Positions 10,691 through 21,484 are shown, counted from the first letter of the stretch. The stretch is DNA of 64,000 bases from Flabesymbios commensalis (GCA_964017125.1 OZ024914.1:29138801-29202800); one strand, 5' to 3'. Notes: generated from the letters alone by a model not told the origin. Translations and numbers: made by a program.

Positions 10691-11324
10691 AGGCCTGTAA
10701 TTTCAGTTCATTGGCCAATGGACGATGATAGGTGACTATGTGATAATAGGTCAAATCAGTCAGCTAGTAATATCGCCATCTTTAAATATGACTTGTGAAT
10801 TAAATGTGGAGAATGTTTAAACCTCTTTTTTATTTATATTGTATATATTACATTTGATGTGAATATTTTTCCTAAACTATCTAAAATTACAACTAAAACA
10901 TTTAAAACATGATATAAAGCAGGTTAATATTATATTTTCACGCGAACATATAGTTTTAAAATACGGCTCTATTAATTTTGCAAATGTCATAAAAGAAAAT
11001 GGGAAATTGGTGTAATATTGGACATCTCTACCCCCGACCAATGAAAGAGTGACTCAGCTTTTACATGACGAGAATAGCCAATCACTTCCATAATTCAGTT
11101 TCTATTTAAATTAGGGGATTGAACATCAAACTTGGGTCAGCTTGGTAAGCCTATACGTACAAATCGGCTCTGTGCTAATCTGGGGCCAATAAGCCACAGT
11201 TAAATTAATCAGTAGCTTAGTAGTGGGTTTCTTGAAATTATGACACCATGCTTTCGGACTTAATGTCCTGAAAAATGAGGGGGGGGGGGGATATGGCAAA
11301 CCAATGGATCCGTACTGGGCGGCA

Positions 11325-11600
11325 ACCAAGGTGCAGTGGTGCTGACTCTGGGAAAATCGTAAATCGCGTGTTCAGCCCCGGGCGCTCTGGCACTCAAGTT
11401 TCAAGAAAAAAAGTTTTTCTCTCCGCTTATTCATAAAGATGAACAGTATTATGGGGAGCCTCTGTGACTCAGAGGTAGTGTGATCGGCCTCAGACCACCA
11501 GGGCTCGAGTTTCAAATTAGTGTCAGGAGGGCAGTGTCATCTCGCCATCCTGAGGATGTTCTCCTGGTCCAGTTTAGCCTATATCTGTACAAAGGGGGCC
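11325..11600 (+). repeat. Diverged dimeric tRNA SINE copy
   Basis: The second head is clear (from about 11455: TGACTCAGAGGTAGTGTG then CCAGGGCTCGAG). The first head is recognisable only as TGCAGTGGTGCTG at about 11331 and TTCAGCCCCGGG. The 3' end is cut at about 11602, exactly where a hairpin MITE begins. It is more diverged than the 4.4-kb copy, so older. Confidence 0.65.
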
Positions 11601-11605
11601 TAACC

Positions 11606-11698
11606 CAGCAAACACAAAACATTTGCTTAGCATGTATACAATGGGCTTCGATGTTGGTCCAACATTGTATAAATGTTATACAGATGTTTTGTGTTAGC
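11606..11698. repeat. Hairpin MITE, variant arms
   Basis: Starts CAGCAAACACAAAACAT and ends with a near inverse (ATGTTTTGTGTTAGC); the centre is ATGTTGGTCCAACAT. The outer end matches the 6991-7095 element, but the inner arms differ from it while still pairing with each other. Confidence 0.65.
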
Positions 11699-11865
11699 TT
11701 TCATTCAAACCCAGTATGCAGCCAGCCCTGACTACTCGCTCAGAAATGCCACCGCTTTTCAAAGATGCCACTCTATGTGTGCAGCCAGACCCCGAATTTT
11801 AAAGACGACACACAGTATATCCCATCTCTGACAGCCATTATAAAGCCAACTCTGACATCATTGCT

Positions 11866-12072
11866 ATTTCTAATTTTCGACATGGTTGTCAATAATTAGA
11901 AATCAGGAATATCGTCTCTATATCTAGCCAAACTGGTAAATGCGCAGCACAAAAATTTAAAAACTTTTGCAGTTCTAGTCTATGGACACGTTTACATCAT
12001 ATGGTAATATTAAGAAGCCAAAATAAAATCACCGAATTTTTGATGATTTTAGCCTGGGCCAGTCCCTTTAAC
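11866..12072. repeat. Single arm of the 376-bp palindrome family
   Basis: Matches the right half of 8368-8743 from its centre (CGACATGGTTGTCAATAATT) to its end (GCCTGGGCCAGTCCCTTTAA). The left arm is missing, so this is a half element left by deletion or by breakage at the hairpin centre. Confidence 0.8.
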
Positions 12073-12159
12073 AAGTGTTTCGCACCAAAACGAGTAAATT
12101 CCGCTTAATACATCTCTACTGTCTCTACTGTCCACAGGAGCCATTTAATAACGTTATTA

Positions 12160-13080
12160 AAAAGGCCATTGACACTACATCTATTAGCTATAACCTTTAT
12201 GATTATGCTGCTGGAGGGGAGACATCTTCAGTTTTTTGTTTACAAAATCTAGACTCTTCCACTTAAATATTATATTAGTACGTGTTGCACTGAGATTACT
12301 TCAGCTTTTCTGTGCAAAAACGTTGACTATTTAGTTCGTACTTGTTTTGACTCCCGCTTAACATGTCGAGATTTGTTCATACAATATATTATAATGTATA
12401 CAGGAGGCAGGTCTGACATATAGTACACTGTCACTGTCACAGGCGTATAAATCATATCTTTTAAACTTGAAAACAATCTGTTTAGTTGTTGGCCGAAACT
12501 AACATTGTGGAAACACAATCCAGAACAAGATAGTCCTATATAATGATCCACCCTAAATGGGTATGCTTAGTATGTTGCATACATATCAATGTTGGTATTA
12601 ATAAAGATTTTGACAAAAAAATATAACTTCATCAGCACATTTAAACAAATAATTAATATGTCATGGAAGCGCTCTGTCAATTTCGGATTATGGATAGTAA
12701 GTCGCAAAATGCTATCCATTATAAAAGCCTAAAATGTATTCAGAAATTTATTTGACTAAATTCAAACTCGGGGGCATGCGCTCTGCCTCCTTTTGAGAAC
12801 TATCTCAACGGACATTTATAATAATCCTCTCATTTGCCGGGACGGTAAGGAAGAGTAGAACAATCTTGTGCTCGTTCACACATAGGTCATTGAAGGTCAA
12901 GCATACTTATCGTACAGTGGGGGGGGGGGGGTTGATCAATTTTGAATTAAATAGCTACCACAATATCATTGCGGCCTACTAGTTTGTTGTAGAGTACTAA
13001 AAGCTATTACATCGTTACACATTAGCATACTTTGATTATGCTGAATACAAAATTAAGGTAAAACTTGGGCGGCAGTTATT
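12160..13080. repeat. Downstream flank of gene B (duplicate of gene A flank)
   Basis: Shares blocks with 1640-2470 (GACATCTTCAGTT; the GGCAGGT block; the G run at 12919-12931 followed by AATTAAATAGCTACCACAATA) and with 22960-24920 (GATCCACCCTAWATGGGTATGC; GGATTATGGATAGTAAGT). No gene. Confidence 0.65.
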
Positions 13081-13791
13081 TCAAATAATGTTCACAGACG
13101 ATGATGTATAGCCAAACACCTTGCTCCAATCCAGCATCGGACCAATACCTTTTACCATCCTAAAATCTATTTTATCAGTCCCAATAATTTTAGCTTCACT
13201 AATATGATCCAGTTGACACATATTCCCTATAGGAACGTATAATGAAACCGTACGATGTGGCGGGTTTTTGATATGTTTGGCTGCTTCTACGAGTAGTAGT
13301 TGAGCAATATGTACGTCATCAGCATTCATTGTCACCGAGCATCCATGTGGGCTACACCTTTCAAATATATAACCAATTATATCACCGTATATAAGTATCC
13401 TCTGAATCCACCCACATCTTTAGCAAGGCATCTTTATATTCTCTCATATTGCCAACTATGGAATTATCATATGTTATCAAATCATCTAAGTGGCTTTTTT
13501 CAAAGTGAATCAGATGGACATCGTCTATTTGTTTCAAGTCAACGGTAGATAGCTTTCTTATATCATAATATATTTTGGGAAATTCTGGATATTCCAGCCT
13601 GAAGCCCCACTTGGATTGGTACATTGGAGGTTTGTCTTTCGCTGCATCTAGAATAACACCCCTGTCCCCCAGGCTTGCCATGGCCAAGTCCATCAGGTGA
13701 CGACCAACCCCTTTGCCTCGCCACTCACTAATCACGATGAAGAACGTGATGAATCCGTACTTCTCTTCAAAAGGAGTGGCGGCGCACGAAC
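13081..13791 (-). pseudogene. GNAT gene B, exon 2 (decayed copy of A)
   Basis: Very close to exon 2 of gene A in sequence and length, ending in the same VNII-stop. The acceptor TATACAG at 13792 is kept and the motif A sequence EWRGKGVGRHLMD is intact. However, about 20 bp that gene A has around its codons for TLVKLCAINHGD are missing near 13395, which breaks the frame between the motif A half and the C-terminal half. Together with the stop in exon 1 this makes B a pseudogene. Close similarity to A indicates loss after a recent duplication. Confidence 0.85.
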
Positions 13792-14175
13792 CTGTATAAG
13801 GGAGATAAAACAGAAAAAATAGCAAGAAAATGTTTGAAGGAAAAGCTTGGATGTTACGAAAATACTATTTTTAACATTTTTTTTTGTATTTCACTTTAAT
13901 GGAACTCCGATGTTATCGGAACCCCATCAAAGTGAAACATGGAAGAACAATCTAAATATAATAGGGGGAGCTTATACAGGCCATGTTTCAGTACTGACTG
14001 TATGAAAATGATACACTATAATATAGTCAATTCAATTACATAAGATACAATAATTAAATAGGTGGAACAAAAGCATCGTAATGGTCCTTTCAGTTGGACA
14101 CCATATACTAGTAAACTGTATCCAGTTTAAAAAATATTACGTTTCTTAAATTTATGGTAATAACTAGTATTTTAC
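13792..14175 (-). other. Intron of pseudogene B (384 bp)
   Basis: Same position and phase as in A; donor GTAAAAT at 14175 and acceptor at 13792 both survive. It carries the hairpin also present in the A intron (arms TTTCACTTTAATGGA and its inverse at about 13888-13938). Confidence 0.75.
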
Positions 14176-14374
14176 CTATTAAGGTGCCATCCTCCAAGAA
14201 AGCTCCTATGTAGGCTTTAGGGTAGAGTCTGTAAGACGTTGACATATCTTCATCACTTAATTCCCACTCTTCTTTTCTAATAATTACTACCAAGCTTAGA
14301 ATATTAGTAGATGATAAAGGACCGATTGATATATCATGTCAATCTATCTTGATTTTCTTTTCAATCGTCGACAT
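14176..14374 (-). pseudogene. GNAT gene B, exon 1 (premature stop)
   Basis: 199 nt as in A and C. It opens MSTIEKKIKID, but the next codon, GGA (Gly) in gene A, reads TGA. Downstream the frame still resembles A (KEEWELSDEDM, then YLEDGTLIG with Phe for Tyr), with several replacements in otherwise conserved residues, as expected for relaxed selection. Confidence 0.85.
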
Positions 14375-14449
14375 TCTGTTGTTTTTCTAAAAAAACAACA
14401 AAAGATGTAACATTAATAGTTTATCTGTTTCTAGATTTAAAATATTGCC

Positions 14450-14733
14450 TTAACTCTTCCTTTACCGATTCCCCCCTGAAAAAAACCACCCCCAGAATCC
14501 GATTTTTTTTTAAGGAGTACCCCTGAGGTAGCCCCTGATCACAAGACAGGTTATAGCTATGTGCATGCGCACATCGCACAAAAATAAAAATACAAGAGAA
14601 CATTGCCTCCATGTCACTGACCATTCTGGTGGGCGATTTTTGACAACGCATGTAATGAAATATCCACATTGCAATAATTGCATCTACGCATTCGGATTTC
14701 GCATAAATGCGAATTTGGTAAAAGGGAAGTTAA
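14450..14733. mobile_element. PiggyBac-type MITE (CTCTTCCTTTACC family), copy 1
   Basis: 276 bp (14454-14729) between TTAA repeats. The ends read CTCTTCCTTTACC on the left and GGTAAAAGGGAAG on the right. It lies 76 bp upstream of the gene B start. The homologous place upstream of gene A (3885-3888) is an empty TTAA, so insertion followed the A/B duplication. The sister copy is at 23320-23638. It shares TCGCATAAATGCGAA near the right end with that copy. Confidence 0.9.
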
Positions 14734-14784
14734 ACGGCATGTATGATGCCGAATTAAATCATGAAACAAGAATAAACAGACACA

Positions 14785-15626
14785 TAGGGGAGACTGGGGC
14801 ACCTTGAGACATGGGGCACCTTGAGACAGGCCTGTTTGACACAGATATTATTTTGCGATTTGTGCGCCATCTGGTCAATGATACCAAAACTAACCAATTT
14901 CGATTTTCCACCCTATTTCTAATGGGTATTGGACATCCTTGGCATGCATATAACCTTAGGTCCATTTTTTACATGAAAAGTAGATTTTTGGGATGATCAA
15001 TATTTAGTTCTATAGATCACATAATACTTGATTTCCCTATGATTTTGGTTGTATCTTACACCTGTGTTATCACTTTATAACTTATGTATAATGGTTTGCT
15101 TCAAATACACCCCGCACACAAACTATGATATCAGATGTGAGGTCAGTCAGGGTGGGGCACCTTGAGACGCTGTCTCAATGTGCCCCAAAACTGTCTCAAG
15201 GTGCCCCAAGTCTGTCTCAAGGTGCCCCGAAAGTGTCTCAAGGTGCCCCCACTTTTTTTCAGGCACATATTTTACTGCAACATCTAACATTAGCCAACTG
15301 CAGGCTTTAGCTACAGGTATATGCAGTATTCAAATCTTTATTTTAGTTAGATCCACGTTGTTTTCAAGTACCTTATTTGGTGTCTCAAGGTACCCCATGT
15401 GGTGTCTCAAGGTGCCCGAGTACGGGGTACATTGAGACACTTTTCTGAAAATATGTTTTGTTAAAAAATGTAAGGTTACACATTTCTGATAATTTTCATC
15501 TCTTGCTCAAATATACCCCACTGGATGCTGTATCCATATGTGTCGTCAAAATATTTTATTTTGAAAATTAAATCTGTGTTTGGGGAGTTTGAATTTTTCC
15601 GTCTCAAGGTGCCCCAGTCTCCCCTA
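14785..15626. mobile_element. TA-flanked non-autonomous transposon with multiplied end motif
   Basis: 838 bp (14787-15624) between TA dinucleotides. Perfect 24-bp inverted ends start GGGGAGACTGGGGCACCTTG. TA duplication suggests the Tc1/mariner group or a relative. The inner part of the end, GGGGCACCTTGAGAC, recurs about ten more times inside in both orientations (14813, 15155 to 15250 densely, 15380-15440). No transposase is visible; short ORFs cross it but resemble nothing. Confidence 0.85.
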
Positions 15627-15967
15627 TAGCTGTAATATTGTTTTAACCGAAGCTGCACCAATGCCGGAAAAAAGCAGTACATACATAAAATAAATATTAA
15701 ATAACATTTTAATTGTCGAGATGGCAAATGTCGTATCTTATTTTGATGGTTCACAACGATGGACCTGCAACAGATTTGTACTGGAATTTATACACACCGC
15801 ATCTGGCACAGCCAGCTTCTTATACTCAAAGATTGTAAGGCTGTTTTCATACATTTTGTAATAAATATTTAGACATCCCGGTGCTATGTCTTCCTTTAAC
15901 AAAGTATTCTTTGTTAGTATATATCGGAAAGTAAGTACATATCCTCACACGAATTATATTGGCACTT
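15627..15967. other. No gene seen
   Basis: AT-rich sequence between a TA element and a dispersed repeat. I see nothing to annotate. Confidence 0.5.
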
Positions 15968-16600
15968 AGTGGCGTATCCAGAAATAAATTAAGGGGGTTG
16001 CTCAGATTAAAAAAAAAACATTCAACAACAGGGCCTAGTGTGGGAGGCATGCCCTCTGGGAAATTTTGAAAAAAATAAACATCAAATTGTGCGATGTCGT
16101 GGTATCATTGCCGTAAGATGAAGATATGAGAGTTTGGCTGAAATGTCAGTTTATTAATGAACTTAATGACAGATGTATTAGCCTGATTAGTCCAACTACA
16201 ATTAGCCTCAGTTGCACAACTATTTAGGCAAACACGAAAACACAATGCAAAAACCATAAACATGATCAACATTAGCTCATTTAATAGAGAGCGCGAGCTA
16301 CGAGGCATATTAAATGAGCTAGATGAACATAAACAGCTGTTGACCCAATGTGGTGCTAATGTTGGGCCAGCGTTGCAGATGGTGAACCAACATAAATTTC
16401 AAACAAAAGTTTGATCACCCTAATTGTAATATTAATTATGCAATAATCCCCTATTAAAAGTGATCACATGTAATTCGAAAATGTTGTGGACCATTAAAAT
16501 GCTTACAATGTTCACTAATGATCACTTAAAATTCTTGAGATAGGTCCCTACTCATTTTTATTTCACCTTAATTAATTCGCCACCCTCACCTATGGCAGAA
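15968..16600 (+). repeat. Dispersed repeat of about 630 bp, copy 1
   Basis: Runs from AGTGGCGTATCCAGAAATAA to CACCCTCACCTATGGCAGAA. The same sequence lies in inverse orientation at 62855-63492. Both include a piece of the CTGCGACGCTGG hairpin (here about 16350-16395) and a word pair CTCATTTAATA and TATTAAATGAGCT around 16276-16318. The AGTGGCGTATCCAG start is reminiscent of hAT-like elements, but I cannot assign it. Confidence 0.65.
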
Positions 16601-17685
16601 TATGTTTTAATAGTTTCCTGCAGGAGCAATAATCATAACAAGATTGTTTTTAAAAAATACACCTTTTTCTACAATTGAAATATTTAAATACAACGCAAGT
16701 CGAAGCAACAACACAATTATTTCTACATGATTTAAAATCCCATTACATTTGAGCCCCAAAATTTAAATATTTGATTCCTATTACAGATGTCTCAACTGGA
16801 ACCCATATTTACTATGCACAGACATAACTTTACATGAGTATGTGGAAAACATGTGTGGATAACTTGTGACACAGCTTGAAAACTTTAAAATCATGTCGTT
16901 ATAGTATATGAACTGGCCGCTCAGTAGTGATTAAACAGTGGTTTGTGCATTAATTGTGTGGGAGTGAACAAACTTATGTCCAGTGTGTGTATTACGAGTG
17001 ACTATGTAACTGTGAAAGTATTGTAAAGTTAAATAAATGAATGAATAAATACAATCTTACAGAGCGCATGTATCCAGCTGGAGTCTTTTAGATCCACCCG
17101 TTTTTTAATGCCGTCGCCATGTTTGACAGAAAATGATATCGTGGTAACAATGTGCTTATTTTCGTCTGAAGATAGCTTTTTTATAATTTAATAGCCGTAA
17201 TCCATGACAAAAAGTTCTGAACTCGTATTAGGATAAGTATGTACGGTCTCAGATGTATCACATCGTCAAAAACGTTGCTAGTTTAATTACCGGAAAATCA
17301 CAGCTTAACGTCGCTTTCCCAACGCATCTCACATTTCCAAACACAAAGGTTCAACACCTCTAAACTTGGCCAATTGACATGCTTTACATCTTTGCTGGAC
17401 ATCGGGAACATCGCCAATATAAACAGGTGATATTCATGAGATGTTCGTGGCTGTTGTAGTGACAAAAAGAAGGGGATTTTCCTTAGTGTTGACCCTTTCA
17501 AAGAAAAAAACAAATCAGCATCGGACCCTTCATCTAGACCCCGTGCGGGCAGATTTTGTAGTCAAATCTCATATAATTAAAGACATGGTTATCCGAAATT
17601 GTATGAGCATTGCGAAATACACAGTTACCGATTAAGGATGATATAAGCCTAAATAACACAATTTTAAGCTGTGAAACTTTTTAAG
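16601..17685. other. No gene seen
   Basis: AT-rich with a few short ORFs lacking family features. GAATGAATAAATA runs occur at about 17035. Nothing further to annotate. Confidence 0.5.
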
Positions 17686-17823
17686 TTGACGGCACATGGG
17701 AATGGACAGTTAACTGGTCTATCCAATGGTTTATGATATTCAATACTTTAAAAATCTTAGCATTGACACTGACTAGAAAATGTAAACTTTTACATCATCC
17801 ACTTCTAACGATTGATGGAGTTA

Positions 17824-18807
17824 TAGGGGAGGACAGGGAGAACTGGGACAAGGGAGAACTAGGACGCCACTGATAACGTCAATTGTTTTTAGCCAATCAG
17901 CTTCTAGGAAACATTTTTCTGTGGCCATTAGTTGCCTTTAATACATATCTCTCCAGAATCAAATTGCAGATAATTTTGTTAGAGCAATGACAAAACTAAG
18001 ATTTTTAGTATAAAAAGTCGTTTTCCTGCCTTTGTGTGCTCGGCCTCAGACCGCCAGGGCTCGAATTTCGAATCCTGTGTCTGGAGGACAGTGTCATCTC
18101 AATCATCTCACCATCCTCAGGAGGTTCTCCTGGCCCAGTTTAGCCTATATGTGCACAAAGGTGGCCTAAAGCCCGATTCATTTCATTTCATTTTCCTGCC
18201 TTTGTGTAAATGTGTAAAGCGAGTTGAATATGTACAGTACCTCACATTTACTGTGGTTGGGGTATCCTTGCTACCTTCTTCGTGGATATGTATAAGCAAA
18301 ATTTTGTTTGCTATTTTGATTATTGAGTAAGTGAATGGGTTATAAATCTGGTAGGCATGGGGAAAACTGGGACTATACGTAATGGCATGTATGGGGAGAA
18401 CTGGGACAAGATGTCCCACTTCTCCCCGTGAGTTGCCCACTTTTCCACATAAGTGTACCACTTCTTTATATTGTGGCTATTAATTGTGTAAATGTGTTCA
18501 TAAACTGTTTGTACCCATTTACATCTGTTTATAATTTCTCTTATTTCTAGCATCAATGGATGTAAAGAGATCACCCCATCAGCTGTCTCACTTCTCCTTG
18601 CGATGTCCCAGTTTTCCACGTTTTAAATTTTTTGCAAAAAAGTGTTTCCCATTACATCTCACTAAAAGGGTTATTAATATTATGTAATACTATCCCCAGA
18701 CTACATCATAGGTACATACAAACTTATAAAAGGCAGAACAGTAACACAAAAAGTAAGGTCAAATGACGACAGTGAAATGGCGTCCCAGCTCTCTTTTTTC
18801 TCCCCTA
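17824..18807. mobile_element. TA-flanked non-autonomous transposon inside the LINE
   Basis: 980 bp (17826-18805) between TA dinucleotides. Ends start GGGGAGGACAGGGAGAACTG on the left and, inverted, GGGGAGAAAAAAGAGAGCTG on the right. The motif GGGAGAACTGGGAC recurs inside in both senses (17846, 18358, 18392, 18405, 18586). This design matches the 14785-15626 element with a different motif. The other LINE copy has the empty TA at 43648-43649. A SINE is nested at 18038-18190. Confidence 0.85.
18021..18207 (+). repeat. 5'-truncated tRNA SINE with perfect 17-bp TSD
   Basis: The body 18038-18190 (153 bp) starts GCTCGGCCTCAGACCGCC, inside the second tRNA-like head, and runs to the TTCATTTCATTTCA tail. 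It is flanked by exact repeats TTTTCCTGCCTTTGTGT (18021-18037 and 18191-18207). The body is nearly identical to the 4.4-kb copy, so insertion was recent. It is the youngest layer of a three-deep nest. Confidence 0.9.
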
Positions 18808-19744
18808 CTCGAAGAAATAAACCAGCACTGTCATCTTGGATTAGTTATAAATACATCTTTAACATGGGAAAACTACATAAATTATATACTTGGTAAGGCA
18901 GGGGAAATTATAAACATAATGAGATTCATGAAATATACTCTTCCTCGGGAAGCACTTGAACGACTTTTTATTACCCTTATTAGACTGATAATAGAAAATG
19001 CAGCTTATTATAAGTGTCCTAAATATTTAGTAGGCCCTAAACAGATTTGAGGGTGAGCAAATGGGGGCTGCTCAGATATGTACTGGTGTGATGTGGTAAA
19101 CTAGCTCAGAAAAACTCTAATTAGAACTTAGTTGGGAACAAGAAGTGGCATAAATTAATTTATATGTTTAAGATCGTTCATGGACTATCCCTGTTTTATT
19201 TCCCCCAAATTTGTCAACCAACAACTAGCTCGACTGATTATGTTGCATGAGGCGCTAATAACAACAGGATGTCAAGATGTAGAGCTTCCTATTTTAAAAA
19301 ATCGTTTTCATTCCTTCATCTATTAGGTACTGGGACAGTTTGGATTATAGTATTCGAACTTGAATTCTTCATCCTTCTTTAAGCGACGCATAAAAGATAA
19401 ATTTGGTTATAAACACCCACTACCTCATTATTATTCAGGTTTACGAGCAGCTCCCTTCTGGCACACTCGTCTGTGTCTCAGAATGTCACAGTTATCTGCT
19501 CATCTCTTTCCCTTCGGCTTTGTGGACTCTACTAGATGCTCTTGTGGCGTAACACATAAGACTGTTTCTCATTATCTCCTGGATCGCCCCATCTATGCTG
19601 CTCAACGAGGGCGACTACTGGTTGTAATTAGAAATACCATCGCTCCTACTACATCCGGCTACATTACCATTTTTAGACAAGCAAGCGTAGACCTATATTA
19701 AAATTTTACTTTTTGGATCCAAAAAAAAATATCTTCAGAGCCAC

Positions 19745-20600
19745 GCAAAATTACATTTTAAATTCTAATAGATTTAGACGATATAATAAGATACATTCAC
19801 CTCATCCATAATCAAATATAATTTGTAATATAACATGGAGCTCGGATATTTTTTCGATCTGTATTTTCTGTTTTATATGAAACAAAATTCACATAGCATT
19901 TTCATGAGTATTAAATTAATGGTATATAGACGTTATGTATATGTGGAAAATCCTTCGTCTAGCGCTTAGCGCGCTATTCAGGCAATCCATCACAAATAAA
20001 TATGTTTGTATATATGTTTGTATATATTGTCGCCTCGGAGCTAAAGAATCCTCTCTGACACTCGTTAGAGTGGCAGATAGGATCCTTTAGCTCCGAGGCG
20101 ACGATATATACATGGTTGATTGAATCAAACAATCAAATTAGAGTGCAGTTAATTGCATTATAGCGTATCTTCAAGACAACTTTTTTTACAGTATTTATTC
20201 TCTTTCGGAACCTAATTTATAATTAATGTTTTGATAATGTGTGCTGAGGGGTCATATATCATAATACAATCCTCAAACCTATGTTGGCAGGGTTGTGGAG
20301 GGAGTGGTGAAGATTTTTTGTATTTTTCAGCCTTATTCTGAGATCATCCCTAGTGGGACTATTATACTATAATTATCACAAGTTTAATGCCTTGAAAAGT
20401 GTTTCATTGACATGGTTTGTTTTAATAGTTGTTTCATATGTTAATAAAGTTAAGATGACTGATGAACCTGTATTCGTATGATTCTCTGTGACTGCTTTTT
20501 TTCGGTACGATATTCACACATCTCAGAATCTTATTAAACATAATGAGTTAACTTTCTCGCGGTTATTAAAGCATGTGTCATTTTTAGAAATATCAAATAT
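19745..20600. repeat. Segmental duplicate of 50.29-51.80 kb
   Basis: 19750-19925 matches 50295-50465, and 20120-20600 matches 51080-51780 (gene C 3' flank). Between them this copy has about 190 bp with a strong hairpin at 20031-20102 (arms TCGCCTCGGAGCTAAAG and its inverse), where the other copy has the pentanucleotide array. Confidence 0.75.
20031..20102. repeat. Short hairpin, 72 bp
   Basis: Left arm TCGCCTCGGAGCTAAAG and right arm CTTTAGCTCCGAGGCGA are exact inverses, with a second pair CACTCG..GAGTGG near the centre. It may be a small MITE inserted at a TATATA site. No other copy was noticed in this window. Confidence 0.7.
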
Positions 20601-20608
20601 ACATTTTA

Positions 20609-20780
20609 TGTTCACCGTTGTCTGCGAATAACCAAATACTCTGCTCCAGTCGAAATCAGGTCCGTTAGCTTTTACCATTCTAAAATCATAATGAAGTGAG
20701 GATTCTATCTTAGCCTGGTTTAGAAGTTTTCATGGCTGTGAGATTGTATTTTTGGTGTGTTCATGAAAACAGTAGGCATC
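20609..20780 (-). pseudogene. GNAT fragment D (3' end only)
   Basis: Matches the last coding stretch of gene C (51809-51980), including the codons for the WSRVFGY region and the DFRMVKG region, but ends abruptly after about 170 bp. No motif A and no first exon are present. It arrived with the segmental duplicate upstream or is what remains of a full paralogue. Confidence 0.75.
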
Positions 20781-21484
20781 TATTATCACTTCATCTGAGA
20801 CCAGATCTCTGCTAATATGATTATCAGTTTTTTCATAGCGTTTGCCTTATTCACTTTGTGAACGTCATCATTCAATGTCTCTAACTGCTTGGACATGAAA
20901 AAGCAGATGTATCAATCAACAATAATGTTATGTGAAGCTGCTGCTGGGACAAGGTCTTAAACGAGTCGTAGTATTGTGTGACGACACCGACGTGTTCCTA
21001 TTACTGGTATACTTTAACTGGAAATGGTAAAAGCTAAATAACAACACCAAGCTGATGATTAAAAGATTCTCAGATTGGAAGTCAATTGTCATTGGAGCAA
21101 CTGCAAACAAAAACTTCCTTGCCTTACATACCTTATCTGGCTGTGATACGATGATCTTTTCCATGGCGTTATCGGTCTTGCAGAAAAACAACAATCTTGG
21201 ATTGGAGGTATTTGGTGATATGAGCACGACTCTTTAAACTTTTGTATGGATCGAAGTTTTTGACAACAATGCACGAGTTGCGGTATAAGCTGTGTGTTAG
21301 CAATAAAAAACTCAGATCACTTCGTTGCCCCCTACAGATGATGGTCTCATAGAGCACTTGAAAAGATCTCAACTTCAAACAATTACCTGAATGTGTGCAG
21401 ATGAAATTGAACCCTCGAAAGTAGACATATCAATTTTGGCTGGGAAGTCGAAGCCGTTCCAATGCATGATTATGGGGTCGTAGA

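Larger units (their letters stand above)
17690..19715 (+). mobile_element. LINE fragment (CR1/Jockey-like) split by a TA element
   Basis: Three coding remnants match the 43.18-44.0 kb LINE and its expected C terminus. 17720-17825 carries the sequence before the insertion. 18806-19050 encodes EEINQHCHLGLVINTSLTWE, then NYINYILGKAGEIINIM. 19360-19701 encodes the tail WHTRLCLRMSQLSAHLFPFG, then CSCGVTHKTVSHYL with a Cys/His finger-like pattern. The 5' part is absent and the frame is broken in several places. The clade within the CR1/Jockey group cannot be settled by eye. Confidence 0.75.
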
